A stretch of 64,000 bases of DNA from Gammaproteobacteria bacterium. Lineage in GTDB: Bacteria > Pseudomonadota > Gammaproteobacteria > Arenicellales > Poriferihabitantaceae. The notes beneath the pieces are model-generated. The model made no database searches, was not told where the DNA came from, and saw only the letters and a program-made list of their open reading frames with translations. Each line of letters starts with the position of its first letter. The stretch's first letter is position 1. The stretch lies in assembly GCA_026709505.1 (NCBI GenBank), contig JAPOSW010000022.1, forward strand, positions 1-64,000, read 5' to 3'. Position numbers and translations under genes: made by a program. Positions 46,820 to 56,685 of the stretch are shown piece after piece.

Positions 46820-48483
46820 TTCGGTCTGGTGCCTGCCCGGGATCGACTGATCGCGCGATTCAACAATATCACCGGGATGATCCCTATCGCAACTATCGCA
46901 AGTGCAGCAGTTGAAGAATCCGCCAGCCGCTCATCCGAAGCCAGTTCATAGGCTCGCACCGCCAGAGTGTTGAAATCAAAGGGTCGAAGAATCAATGTCG
47001 CAGGCAATTCCTTCATTACATCCACAAACACAATAACAATAGCCGTCAACAGACTGCCCTTGACGATGGGCAGATGCACATGGCGAAGCACAGTGGTTCG
47101 ATTACTGCCCATCGATCGTGCAACATCATCCATTGAAGGCCTGACCTTGTCCAGCCCGGCTTCGACAGACTGCAGTGAAATCGAGAGAAAACGCACCGTA
47201 TAGGCAAACAGCAGGATAAACACGGTGCCCGAGAAAAACAACCCTACCGTCACGTCATAATGTGTCTTCGAGAAATCATTGATCGTGTTGTCCAGTGCGC
47301 CAAACGGGATCAGCACGCCGACCGCGATCACCGTTCCCGGAATGGCATACCCCATTGACGACAAGCGAGAGAAAAATCGCATTGCCCTAGAGGGATTGAT
47401 CCGATTGCCGTAAGCCAGAACCAGTGCCGGTATCAGGGCAACCACGGCAGCACCAGCCGCCAGAGCAAAGCTGTGCCAGACAAGATCGAAAAACCGGCGG
47501 TCCAGCATCACGTCCCAGGTTTGCAGGGCCCAGATGATCAGTTGCACAGTCGGCACAATAAAGCCAAACAGTAATGGCAATACGCATGCAATCAGTGCAA
47601 TAGCCGCGGCACCCCGGGCAAGGGGAATGTCCGGCAATTGCTGATAGCGGTTTGTGGTATGGTGAAAATGTGCACGCCGGCGCGACCAGCGCTCGAGCAT
47701 GATCAGGCCAAATACAAAGAACAGCAGGATGGCGGACAGCTGTGCCGCCGCGACTGCGTCAAACATCCCAAACCAGGTTCGATAGATGCCGGTAGTAAAG
47801 GTACTGACTCCGAAATACTGCACAGTGCCAAAATCCGCCAGTGTCTCCATGAGTACCAGAGAGAGTCCTGCCACAATCGCCGGTCTAGCCAGCGGAACCG
47901 CCACTTTCGAAAAGCTTGTCCAGCGACTGCAGCCCAGCGTCCGGCTCACCTCCAGCACGCAAATGGACTGACCAATGAATGCGGCTCTGGCCAGCAGGTA
48001 GACATAGGGATACAGCACCAGCGAAAACATGATGATGGCACCGGTAATTGAGCGGACTTCCGGGAACCAGTATTGACCATAGGAAAGGCCAAATGATTCA
48101 CGAATCCAGACCTGGAGCGGTCCACTGACGTCAAGCATCCCAGTATAGGTATAGGCAATGATGTAAGCGGGCATGGCCAAGGGCAACAACAACAGCCAGG
48201 ACAACAGATCTCTTCCCGGAAAACGACACATGCTGGTCAGCCATGCAGTGGTAACTCCAATACTGCCTGCACCAAGAGTTACCCCGAGCATCAGCCATAA
48301 CGAGTTGACCACATACTCGAGTAAAACCGTATCAACCAGATGACCCCAGTTCTCGCTCGGCGCAAATAAGTAAATACAGATGGCCCCAATAGGCACTAGG
48401 AGGATCAGGGTCATGACGGCTCCGATAACCGTCCAGCCACTTGGAAGTGGCAATGTTCTCAGACTCCGATAGGCGATCTGCAT
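46816..48483 (-). CDS. fbpB: Fe3+ ABC transporter permease (FbpB-like)
   Basis: A 555-residue double permease with two EAA-type loops, EVSRTLGCSRWTSFSKVAVPLARP and DDVARSMGSNRTTVLRHVHLPIVKG, and about 12 membrane segments. This is the iron/thiamine permease type with both halves in one chain. Cotranscribed leftward with fbpC. The FbpA-like receptor lies 2.3 kb upstream, separated by a decayed AAA-ATPase/nuclease gene. Confidence 0.88.
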   Translation of the reverse strand: MQIAYRSLRTLPLPSGWTVIGAVMTLILLVPIGAICIYLFAPSENWGHLVDTVLLEYVVNSLWLMLGVTLGAGSIGVTTAWLTSMCRFPGRDLLSWLLLLPLAMPAYIIAYTYTGMLDVSGPLQVWIRESFGLSYGQYWFPEVRSITGAIIMFSLVLYPYVYLLARAAFIGQSICVLEVSRTLGCSRWTSFSKVAVPLARPAIVAGLSLVLMETLADFGTVQYFGVSTFTTGIYRTWFGMFDAVAAAQLSAILLFFVFGLIMLERWSRRRAHFHHTTNRYQQLPDIPLARGAAAIALIACVLPLLFGFIVPTVQLIIWALQTWDVMLDRRFFDLVWHSFALAAGAAVVALIPALVLAYGNRINPSRAMRFFSRLSSMGYAIPGTVIAVGVLIPFGALDNTINDFSKTHYDVTVGLFFSGTVFILLFAYTVRFLSISLQSVEAGLDKVRPSMDDVARSMGSNRTTVLRHVHLPIVKGSLLTAIVIVFVDVMKELPATLILRPFDFNTLAVRAYELASDERLADSSTAALAIVAIGIIPVILLNRAISRSRAGTRPK

Positions 48484-48804
48484 GAATTCTCCGCAGGCTG
48501 ATTTGCACTCGGACTGTCCCGAAACTACTTTCGGGTAACTAAATATATTCTAAACAAGACCCCTTGGCCTTGGTATGAGATGTGAAATGGCAAATCAGAA
48601 GAACCGGCCGAATGTGATACGGTTTTCAGATTAGGCGGGCCACATTTTTGAAGTTATTCGTCATTTTCTGTAACTACTCACCCTATTTGAGGTGGGAGGT
48701 TATGGGAAATGTGCAGTTCTCAACAGGCATTCAGGGGTGATCTCCAAAGTGTCTGCTTTCACAACATGTTCAACTCATTCCTGCAATGCACACTGGATAT
48801 AGCA
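48484..48804. other. Spacer before fbpB
   Basis: About 320 bases with no supported gene. The AT-rich stretch near 48530-48640 probably contains the fbpBC promoter; no Fur-like box was recognised here. Confidence 0.35.
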
Positions 48805-50401
48805 TCAAAGAGTCTCGACGCGAATATCCAGCAGGTTGCGCTTTTTTCTTCCAAATGCCATGCCGATCAGGTGAATCGGTTTCTCCCCGGCCCCGGTACT
48901 TCTCGGCATAGCCCTTCTCCCGAATCTGCGCAATGGCACCGTCAAGGCACTCCTACCTTCCTTTTCATGTCCTTCTTGCCCTTGACCGTCTTCAACTCGA
49001 GCACGAACACCTGTCCCTCGTGCAGGAGCACCATGTCCAAGCGGCCATGGCTGGTCATTTCCTCTGCCCTGAGATCAACCGGCGTGGTCCGGAAACTCAT
49101 GTACAGCAGGCTCGCTTGCCAGGACTCGCAGCTGCCCAGGCTGCCCCTGTCATGCCATGCCACGCATGGGTAATGCCCCCCAGCATGGCCTGGACCTTCG
49201 CCATGAAGGCTGGAAAATTATTGTCTCCCAGGGCCTTGACCAGCCCGCTTCCTGCCGTTGCGATCTCCTGGCCCTGGCCGGTCAGGCGATTGGCCAGTCC
49301 CTTGTTGAAGCTGCTCTGCACCTCGAAGTTCGGATAGTCCAGACGATACAGGACATTGTTTTCCTGCACCTCCCTTTCCTTGATGGCCAGGTACCCGGAC
49401 TGGAACAGCAGGGCCTCGTGACTGAATTCACCGAGTTCGAAATTCGAGACGAAATCCGCATCGACCACGCAGTTTTCCACCTGCATGGGAGTGACCCTTC
49501 TCTCAAGCAGCAGCTGGTACAGATAGCCGGGCTCCCCGGTCCTGAACCAGTGTGCCCGAAATTCATGTTCATTGAACAAGTGAAGAATATCGTGGGGATT
49601 GTAGAACTTCTCGGCACCCAGCCAGCTGTAGCCGTTGTACCAGGTCCGGATCATCTCCTGGTCCAGTCCTTCAAGCTCTGGAGCGAACACGGTCTCCAGA
49701 TCGTTATCCGTGTATCCGCAGATGGCTGCATGCCTCGGAGACAGGCTGATGTCCGTGAGATTGTTCAGGCCGGAGGAAAAGCTGGTTTTCGAAAACATCG
49801 TAATGCCGGTGACGAACACAAGGCGGATGTGCTCTTCCGCATCCTTGAGAATGCTATAGAAATCTCGCAAATTGTCCCTGATTTCCCGGGCCTTTTCGAG
49901 GTTCTCCAGTACATTGAGAACAGGCCGATCATATTCGTCGATCAGTACCACTGCCTGCTGGCCGGTCGCCTGATGCAGTTGATACAGGATATGGCGAAGC
50001 CGTTCCGAAGACGACTTTACGGGAGGGAGTTCCAGATCAAAGACCTGCTCGATTTTGTACAGCTGGCTCAATAGACTGTCTTCCAGTTTCTCGAGCGTGC
50101 TGACTCTTCCACCGAAACTGAGGCGGACCACGGGATGCCTGACTGACCAGTCCCAGTGCGGGTGGATGTCCAGACCCCAAAACAGGGACTCGTTTCCCTC
50201 GAACAGTTCCTGTAGTGTACTTAACAGAAGACTCTTGCCAAAACGTCGGGGGCGGGAGAGAAAGTAGAACCGTCCCTGTCTAATCATCTCCCCAATCAGG
50301 GGGGTCTTGTCGATATAGTAGCAGCCCTCCTTTCGAAGGTTGGCAAATGACTGGTAGCCGATTGGCAGTTGAAGGCATTCTGTCTGCACTGGCGTACTCA
50401 T
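48805..50401 (-). pseudogene. DUF1703-type AAA-ATPase/nuclease, frameshifted
   Basis: The main frame (50401 to 49097) encodes the N-terminal AAA part: YYIDKTPLIGEMIRQGRFYF, Walker A-like RPRRFGKSLLLSTL and Walker B-like VVLIDEYDRPVLNVL. The PD-(D/E)XK nuclease part appears in another frame at 49163-48942 (SHGRLDMVLLHEGQVFVLELK), and a third frame continues AIAQIREKGYAEKYRGRGE, then after one more shift PIHLIGMAFGRKKRNL with a stop at 48805. At least two frameshifts break it. Such genes form large, rapidly decaying families. It interrupts the iron-transport genes. Confidence 0.8.
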
Positions 50402-50756
50402 AACTCGGCTATCCTAACACAGTGGGGGCGAAGTAGTTACGCCGAATTTTTCAGAACCCCTGAAATCATGACATTAAAAGGCGCGGTGCACTAGCTGTTG
50501 GATGCCGCAGCCACTTCTTGGAGACGGATGTCCTTCACGTATTTTTCGTAAAATCCCCATGGAGCAGTAGATATTTCGCATTCGGGATTTATCCTGAACA
50601 AGATCCCAAAACTGCATCAACATCGGCACTGATCAACGCAGGAATCATGAATTCCCGTTTCAGAATTTACTCATCTGACAGACACAAAAAATAACGACTG
50701 TCCAGTGTTTGCGAATGAGACCAAATTCGCATTATGCCTGAGAATGGTCCGTAAGC
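50402..50756. other. Spacer between the DUF1703 relic and fbpA
   Basis: About 355 bases with no supported gene. No clear terminator was found downstream of fbpA. Confidence 0.35.
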
Positions 50757-51797
50757 TCAACGCCATCCGGCACGATCCATCAGTTGCAGTGCCTGTTTGT
50801 TGTTCTCTCCCAGTACGGTCAGATTTAGGGTATCGGACTTGAATTCCCCGAGTCCCTGCATGGTCTCGGAAACCCCGGTTCCGGGGACCACTGGATATTC
50901 GTTATTAACTTCGGCATACCAGGCCTGGGATTCTGGATTGATCATGAATTCGAGAAGTGCCTCGGCCGCAGCCTTGCGCTGTGCATGACGCACAATGCCG
51001 GCACCGCTTACGTTCACATGGGCGCCTCGACCATCCTGATTCGGCCAGAAGATGCCGAGTTTTTCTGCGACCTGCCGATCCTTCTCATCATCACTGTTGA
51101 CGAGACGGCCAAAATAATAGGTGTTCACCACCGTGACATCACATTGACCGGCTGCCACTGCACGCAACTGATCGGTATCGCCGCCACCGGGATTGCGTGC
51201 AAAATTCGCAACCAAGCCACGAGCCCATTTCTCTGTCTCCTCTTCACCTAGGTGCTCGATCATGGAAGCGACCAGAGATTGATTATAGATGTTGCCGGAT
51301 GACCGTATGCACAACCGGCCTCGCCACTTCTCGTCTGCAAGGTTTTCGTAGGTGGACAGTTCAGATGGATCCACACGATCTCTTGCATAGAAAATCACCC
51401 GCGCCCTTCGTGAGAGTCCGAACCAGTGGCTGTCCTTGTCACGGAGGTGCCGCGGGATAGTCCGGTCCAGAACCTTATTATTGACGGCCTGCAGAATTCC
51501 CGAAGCTTTTGCCTGTTCAAGACGGCCGGCATCAACCGTGATGAAAACATCCGCTGGGGTTGCATCGCCCTCGATTTCAATACGCTTCAACAGGCCATCT
51601 GCCTTGCCGGTGACCAACCGAAAACGAATTCCGGTCTCTTCCTCGAACCTTTCCAAAAGCGGCAGGATCAGTGCCTCCTTGCGTGCCGAATAAATGTTGA
51701 CCATATCCTGATCGACCGCTGAAGCTGGTGTTCCGGACATCCCCATCAGGATCACTGTCAAGCAGAGAATCTGGAGTTTAACTAGGTTCATTTTCAT
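50757..51797 (-). CDS. fbpA: Fe3+ ABC transporter substrate-binding protein (FbpA/FutA-like)
   Basis: A 346-residue periplasmic protein. The signal peptide is LVKLQILCLTVILMG with cleavage near ASA; mature protein begins VDQDMVNIYSARKE. VTVVNTYYFGRL holds the adjacent tyrosines that bind iron in this family, and IYSARKEALILPLLERFEEETG is the usual N-terminal lobe start. It overlaps the preceding gene by 20 bases. Iron specificity follows from the family and Fur sites nearby. Confidence 0.92.
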   Translation of the reverse strand: MKMNLVKLQILCLTVILMGMSGTPASAVDQDMVNIYSARKEALILPLLERFEEETGIRFRLVTGKADGLLKRIEIEGDATPADVFITVDAGRLEQAKASGILQAVNNKVLDRTIPRHLRDKDSHWFGLSRRARVIFYARDRVDPSELSTYENLADEKWRGRLCIRSSGNIYNQSLVASMIEHLGEEETEKWARGLVANFARNPGGGDTDQLRAVAAGQCDVTVVNTYYFGRLVNSDDEKDRQVAEKLGIFWPNQDGRGAHVNVSGAGIVRHAQRKAAAEALLEFMINPESQAWYAEVNNEYPVVPGTGVSETMQGLGEFKSDTLNLTVLGENNKQALQLMDRAGWR

Positions 51798-52821
51798 GGT
51801 AGGTTTTCCTGCAGAATAAATTATGGGAGGCTACTGACAGATTTCGTAACCAGTGCCCGGTTTGCATGATCGTAGCTTGAACATGCCTTGCTCCTTCATT
51901 GAAGGGGTGTATGTAAACGGAATAGAATGAGTTGGGGTTTGCGACCGGATTACTGAGCCCATAGCGCAGCGACTGATCCGGCTCGGAATAACAGTGCGTG
52001 CCAAACCAGCGATCCCAGCAGGCTAGGGCCACTCCAAAGTTGCGGTCAAGGTGTCTGGGTTCGATCGAATGGTGAATCTGGTGTTGTGCAGGTGAAAGCA
52101 GGATGTTTTCAAGCCATGACCAATAGCGGATCGGTACTTCACTATGGCGCAAGTTTGCACCCAGTACATTGAATGCAAACTTGAAGGCATTAGCCCCCAG
52201 GACCATGATCAAGCTGACTTTCTCGCCAAAGCAGAAAACAAAAACCCCGATACAGATACCCTGCACCAGTGCCCCGCGCAAGGCAAACACGATTGCCTCG
52301 ACCGGATGAGTCCTCAGTACCGTCATGGGATTTAGCCGGGTCGCGCTATGGTGTACCTTGTGAAAGGCCCATAGCACTGGCAATGCATGCAGCAGCCGAT
52401 GCACAGCATAACGGGCAAAATCATCCATCACGAACAACACGAAGGTGAAGGCAAGCGCGATCGAGAAGGCTGATACATCAGGCAACAGGATGGGCCTGCC
52501 CGCAAAAATCTCATGCAGTAGGGTGAAGCAGAACGTGGCAACCGCAGCATGCCCTATAAGCCGTGGCAGCATTGATCCCATGAACAGCGTATTGACCAGA
52601 AATACCATATAGTCAGCTCTGGCACTACCCGAGAACCAGATCTCTCTTGCGAAAAGCTTTTTGAAAGCCTGACGCGGATGATCCTGCCTGCACAGGATCA
52701 TCCACAATAACGCAATCAGTAGTGCCGAACCCAGGTATCCCCAGAACAGCCGTTTCCCGGGATCCAGAAAAGCCTTGACCCAATCGGCCATGACCTCCTG
52801 AATTATCGGCAACATTTCCAA
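51778..52821 (-). CDS. Sterol desaturase/fatty acid hydroxylase family protein
   Basis: A 347-residue membrane protein with the histidine boxes of the family: HRLLH, HKVHHSATRLNPM, and QHQIHHSIEPRHLD, which bind a di-iron centre. Four or so membrane segments are predicted. It lies between the DUF4856 gene (25 bases upstream) and fbpA (20-base overlap), so it is part of the presumed Fur-regulated operon. The substrate (a fatty acyl or sterol-like lipid) is unknown; the di-iron need may explain the iron context. Confidence 0.85.
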   Translation of the reverse strand: MEMLPIIQEVMADWVKAFLDPGKRLFWGYLGSALLIALLWMILCRQDHPRQAFKKLFAREIWFSGSARADYMVFLVNTLFMGSMLPRLIGHAAVATFCFTLLHEIFAGRPILLPDVSAFSIALAFTFVLFVMDDFARYAVHRLLHALPVLWAFHKVHHSATRLNPMTVLRTHPVEAIVFALRGALVQGICIGVFVFCFGEKVSLIMVLGANAFKFAFNVLGANLRHSEVPIRYWSWLENILLSPAQHQIHHSIEPRHLDRNFGVALACWDRWFGTHCYSEPDQSLRYGLSNPVANPNSFYSVYIHPFNEGARHVQATIMQTGHWLRNLSVASHNLFCRKTYHENEPS

Positions 52822-52846
52822 GATGTACGATCCGGGATCGAATGAT

Positions 52847-54250
52847 CTAGTCGTTCTCGGAGTATGCGCCTTCGGATAGTGAATTCACCAGCCCTTCAAG
52901 GTCTCCGGTCGCATCATTCTTCCTGGCTTGGAGGCTGTAGGCATCATCCATCAGTTTCTGCAATTTGAGCATATGCACCATGTACCCCCCGAGATCCTTG
53001 GCGCCACCGATCTGGTAATTTCCATCGGCATCGATACCGGTTACCTGTCCGCCTCCAAGCAGGGCGGGCCCGTAGCCAATCAGGCGGTTCATTCTGGTGC
53101 CGACCTCACCGAGGTCCTTGCCGCCGGTTTCGAGTGCCATTGCAAATCCTTTCAGTTCACCCCAGTGCTTGGCGTATGCCCTGAAGGTATCATTGGCGTT
53201 TCCACCGGTCTCGACAATGGTCTGCAGTTTTTCCAGATCCTTGTAAACCGAACCCGCATACTTGAAGACAGCCTCGGCAATCACCTTTTCCCATAGCGTC
53301 TTGATGGTCTCGGCATGGGCCTTCAGCTGGGCACGCTGACTAGGGCTGAGGGCTTCTCCGTTTGCATCGGCAATCAGTTGCCGACCATCCAGGAAAGCCT
53401 GAAAGATGGCACGGAGATAGTCAGTACCTGCCTTATCCGAGTCTGCAGCATAGTAGGCGTGGGCATAGGTCATTTCGCGATAAAGGTCGACCTTGCCATC
53501 CTGATTATAGTCAGCAACAGCCTGATCCTTCATTTTCGCGATTCCATAGGCCTGATTCGCGTCCAGATCCAGAGCATGGGCCGGAGCACCAAAATACCCG
53601 AATCCTTCATCCCAGGAGTGTTCCTTGCCGGTGTAATGCTTGCCTTCACCGTAAGGCTTGTCGTTGGGCTTGTTGTCCGCCTCCAGTTTTTCATCCAGAT
53701 AGTTATCCACGGCCTGATGATAAAAGACTGCACCCATGGCAAACTTGGAAATGAGCTGCGGGTAGTCGAAACCGGTCACAGGATCAAATCCGCGCTTGGC
53801 ATTTGCGGCCTTGTCGATCATGAATTCGATCACTTCCGGACCAGTCATTTTTCCGGGCCATCCATTCACCACGCCTTTATAGGTCTTGCCTTTCAGATTA
53901 ACGCCTTTTGAAATCTGGTCAACTTCACTCTGGACGATTGTGAATCCATCCCGGGATGTGGGGGCAATTATCTTTCGTCCTTCCTCCTTGCCGGAGAAAT
54001 ATTGCATCATCTGTTGTTTCAGCTCTGCTGCATTTGAACCATCCCCCTGGCTGGCAAGCTTCTTGAGGGAAGTGTGCAGCACCTGCCGTGCTGCCTGGCC
54101 AGTGTATGCCGTAGAGTCGGCTTTATCCCCTGAATACCCCTCAAGGGTGATCGGGTATGGACCGTATGTTTGGGCTGAAGCCAGTGTGCTCATGCCGAAT
54201 AGCACTGCAATAGACAGTACGGAAAGGTATTTTGTTCTCATTGATTTCAC
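52847..54250 (-). CDS. DUF4856 family secreted protein
   Basis: A 467-residue exported protein with an N-terminal signal (YLSVLSIAVLFGMSTLASAQ) and a helical body rich in Asp/Lys (HSWDEGFGYFGAP is typical of DUF4856). Proteins of this family resemble imelysin-like iron-regulated proteins. A divergent Fur box lies just upstream (54292-54310), so it is probably Fur-repressed. First gene of the leftward run with the hydroxylase-like gene and fbpA. Confidence 0.85.
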   Translation of the reverse strand: MKSMRTKYLSVLSIAVLFGMSTLASAQTYGPYPITLEGYSGDKADSTAYTGQAARQVLHTSLKKLASQGDGSNAAELKQQMMQYFSGKEEGRKIIAPTSRDGFTIVQSEVDQISKGVNLKGKTYKGVVNGWPGKMTGPEVIEFMIDKAANAKRGFDPVTGFDYPQLISKFAMGAVFYHQAVDNYLDEKLEADNKPNDKPYGEGKHYTGKEHSWDEGFGYFGAPAHALDLDANQAYGIAKMKDQAVADYNQDGKVDLYREMTYAHAYYAADSDKAGTDYLRAIFQAFLDGRQLIADANGEALSPSQRAQLKAHAETIKTLWEKVIAEAVFKYAGSVYKDLEKLQTIVETGGNANDTFRAYAKHWGELKGFAMALETGGKDLGEVGTRMNRLIGYGPALLGGGQVTGIDADGNYQIGGAKDLGGYMVHMLKLQKLMDDAYSLQARKNDATGDLEGLVNSLSEGAYSEND

Positions 54251-54291
54251 CTCGATTCAAAATATGTTTATTCAGGGTTGCAAATATAAAT

Positions 54292-54310
54292 GATAATGAT
54301 TAACATTACA
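54292..54310. promoter_or_regulatory. Fur box between DUF4856 and DUF2325 genes
   Basis: GATAATGATTAACATTACA matches the 19-bp Fur consensus (GATAATGATAATCATTATC) at 15 positions by my count. It sits 42 bases upstream of the DUF4856 start and about 75 upstream of the DUF2325 ATG, so one site could control both divergent genes. Confidence 0.75.
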
Positions 54311-54314
54311 ATAT

Positions 54315-54333
54315 GTGAATAAGAATTATTCTT
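54315..54333. promoter_or_regulatory. Second Fur-like palindrome
   Basis: AAGAAT-T-ATTCTT at 54321-54333 is a perfect inverted repeat; extended, it matches the Fur consensus at 12 of 19 positions. It is nearer to the DUF2325 gene. Confidence 0.5.
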
Positions 54334-54386
54334 AAATAAAAGAAGACCGAAATACTGAAAACTTTTGCAACCTTTCGTTATTGATC

Positions 54387-55634
54387 ATGTGTGAAAACTG
54401 CAAGCGCTGCGAGATGCCTCTGGCCCGGAACGGGCAGCGGCGCAAGTTATGGGAAATTCGCCCGGATATGCATTGCAGCATCCTGGGCACCTGTCTTGAA
54501 CATTCAGAGCTCATGAAGATTGCCTATCAGTCAGGACACATCCCGGACAAGGATGTCACGGAATATCAGGTTCACAGTCACTTTGTACAACAGGCCGAGG
54601 AACCGGGTCGTCCCTCACGGCTGATGCACAAGAAACTGGACCAAAAGTACCAAACCTCAGTCCGCACGTTCGGGTCCGCAAAGACCGAGACGGAGCTTAA
54701 GAAATTCTGGGAAGAATCTCTTGAAAAGGGCGATGTCCCCGGTCCTTTCTGGGCGCTGATGAGCCATCCGTGTTTGACAGAATCATTGCTGGTTCAGGCA
54801 TTCGGTGAAGTACACATGTTGTCTCACTTGAATGGTGCTACCAACCATGCCAAGGCAAAGAGCCTGCAAAATGCCAAAAAAGCACTAGTCAAGACAAAAC
54901 GACAGCTAATTCTTCAGTCAGAAAGGCGTCAGTCGTTAATCAACGAGCATGCAGGACAGATCCGGGAACTTGAACAGCGTCTGATGATCGCAGAACAAAA
55001 GAATCGATCAGTTGAGGAAATGAGTGAGCGATTGCGTGAGTTTGAGAAAGGTGATCTTTACCACACCCTTGCACGTGAAACTGAAAAACTCAAGACCGAT
55101 CTTGAACGGGCAGAGCAGCTGAGAGATGATTATGCAGGCCGCCTTGATCGTCAAGGCGGGGAATTGTCGGAACTCAAGCTGGAATATGCAAAGGCCATCA
55201 AGAAGATCGAGGTGCTGAACAGGCTGTCTGCCCGTGGCGGGCGAAATGAAGATCAACCGGACGACAATACTGGACCTTTAGCCGATTCCAAACATGAAGA
55301 GATTGACCTGTTCGGGAAAAGCGTTGCCTATGTTGGAGGACGGGCCGGAACGATCAGCAACTTTCGTGACCTGATCGAGAACTTCAATGGCAATCTTCTT
55401 CATCATGATGGCGGCATCCAGGACAATATGAAGTCATTGACCGGGGTCCTGAGTCGTGCAGACATCGTAGTCTGTCCAATCGAGTGTGTCAGTCATGGTG
55501 CCTGTAACAAGGCGAAATCGTATTGCAGACGGGCGGCGAAGCCTTTTGTGCCGCTTCGAACCACCGGCGTCTCATCGTTAATGAGTGGCCTCAAGCAAGC
55601 CGTCGAATTCGATTACGAACTGAACCGTAATTGA
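54387..55634 (+). CDS. DUF2325 family protein
   Basis: A 415-residue protein from ATG 54387 (MCENCKRCEM). The N-terminus has a CxxCxxC cluster, the middle is a long coiled coil (about residues 155-285), and the C-terminal DUF2325 domain reads KSVAYVGGRAGTISNFRDLI and ADIVVCPIECVSHGACNKAK. Function is unknown; these genes often associate with iron or heme loci. It is divergent from the DUF4856 gene and convergent with fur. Confidence 0.85.
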   Translation: MCENCKRCEMPLARNGQRRKLWEIRPDMHCSILGTCLEHSELMKIAYQSGHIPDKDVTEYQVHSHFVQQAEEPGRPSRLMHKKLDQKYQTSVRTFGSAKTETELKKFWEESLEKGDVPGPFWALMSHPCLTESLLVQAFGEVHMLSHLNGATNHAKAKSLQNAKKALVKTKRQLILQSERRQSLINEHAGQIRELEQRLMIAEQKNRSVEEMSERLREFEKGDLYHTLARETEKLKTDLERAEQLRDDYAGRLDRQGGELSELKLEYAKAIKKIEVLNRLSARGGRNEDQPDDNTGPLADSKHEEIDLFGKSVAYVGGRAGTISNFRDLIENFNGNLLHHDGGIQDNMKSLTGVLSRADIVVCPIECVSHGACNKAKSYCRRAAKPFVPLRTTGVSSLMSGLKQAVEFDYELNRN

Positions 55635-55744
55635 TCTGTGTGCGATTTTTTGAGTGACGGATATTTCTGATTGCCTATCTGATGAGGCTGTTCAGGATTA
55701 ATAGCGGGGTTTGCAGACACCAAAAACAGCATCAGGGAATGACC

Positions 55745-56200
55745 CTATGCTGTCTGACCGCATTGATCAGGATGCTTGCAGATGCCGAACAGTGTGAGGG
55801 AATGATCCTGCATTTCGAAATCGTGTTCATCCGCAACCTGTTTTTGCAATATCTCGATTTTCTCATCCACGAATTCGATGATCTTTCCACATTTTAGGCA
55901 CACTATGTGATCATGATGTTCATCATCGTTCAATTCATATATTGCCTTGCTTCCTTCAAACTGGTGGCGAACCACCAGTCCTGCATCGACAAATTGCGAT
56001 AACACCCGGTAAATGGTCGCAAGACTGACGGTCTGATTTTCCCTTCTGAATTCGTCGTATACATCTTCAACCGACAAATGTCGGGCACTGCTTTCTTCGA
56101 GAATTTTCAGTATTCTCAAGCGAGGAAGTGTCGACCTGAGCCCGGCGTTATTGAGGTCTTCGCCGAGTTTGTCCATCTCGGTGACTGTATTCTGATTCAT
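55745..56200 (-). CDS. fur: Ferric uptake regulator Fur
   Basis: A 151-residue metal-sensing repressor. The HTH region includes LSVEDVYDEFRRENQTVSLAT, and the metal-binding part has HHDHIVCLKCGKI with C-terminal GICKHPDQC. Holding Fe2+, it binds Fur boxes such as those at 54292 and 56487. It begins on the last base of the bfd stop (TGATG overlap), so bfd and fur form one autoregulated operon. Confidence 0.95.
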   Translation of the reverse strand: MNQNTVTEMDKLGEDLNNAGLRSTLPRLRILKILEESSARHLSVEDVYDEFRRENQTVSLATIYRVLSQFVDAGLVVRHQFEGSKAIYELNDDEHHDHIVCLKCGKIIEFVDEKIEILQKQVADEHDFEMQDHSLTLFGICKHPDQCGQTA

Positions 56201-56454
56201 CAGGAAGAATCGCCCGGCTGCACGAGAGTATTGGGGCAGATTTCACCTGGGGTTCCGTAATTAGGTGCCGTGTCCTTCTGTGGACAGCGAGTCATTGCGT
56301 CAAACAGGCACTGTCTGGCATCGCCAAGGCAAATTCCGCAACCGGTGCCTACACCGAGACTTTTTCGCAAACAGGACAGAGATGAAACATGACCCCGCTC
56401 AACTGCGTCTTCAATTTCATGATGGCTGACTGAATTACAAATGCAGATGTACAT
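56200..56454 (-). CDS. bfd: Bacterioferritin-associated ferredoxin
   Basis: An 84-residue protein with a BFD [2Fe-2S] domain: MYICICNSVSHHEIEDAV gives the first cysteines (CIC) and GTGCGICLGDARQCL the second pair. It donates electrons to bacterioferritin to release iron. The C-terminal ~20 residues are unique. Cotranscribed with fur; Bfr is encoded at 62214. Confidence 0.9.
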   Translation of the reverse strand: MYICICNSVSHHEIEDAVERGHVSSLSCLRKSLGVGTGCGICLGDARQCLFDAMTRCPQKDTAPNYGTPGEICPNTLVQPGDSS

Positions 56455-56486
56455 GCCGGACGTTACGATGAAAACATGACAGGAAG

Positions 56487-56505
56487 TATAATGAGAATTA
56501 TTCTA
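56487..56505. promoter_or_regulatory. Fur box upstream of bfd-fur
   Basis: TATAATGAGAATTATTCTA matches the Fur consensus at 14 of 19 positions. It lies 33 bases upstream of the bfd start, in keeping with autoregulation of the bfd-fur operon. Confidence 0.65.
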
Positions 56506-56685
56506 CATGTAAAGTAAAGTCTTGTCTAATGTGAAATTAGCCTGGATGGTGGATTATTCAATTATTTCTGAATTGGAAAATGCTCGGTCGCCTTAACCCC
56601 TAATTGACAAATAAAGTACGAATAAGCAAAGCAACTCCTATATGCATTATTAGGAGTAGTGAAAAATGATTTTTTAGACAAAGCT

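Noticed and set aside
49157-50074. 305-codon plus-strand ORF opposite the DUF1703 gene
   Set aside because: It is an antisense frame of the recognisable ATPase and shows no independent motifs.
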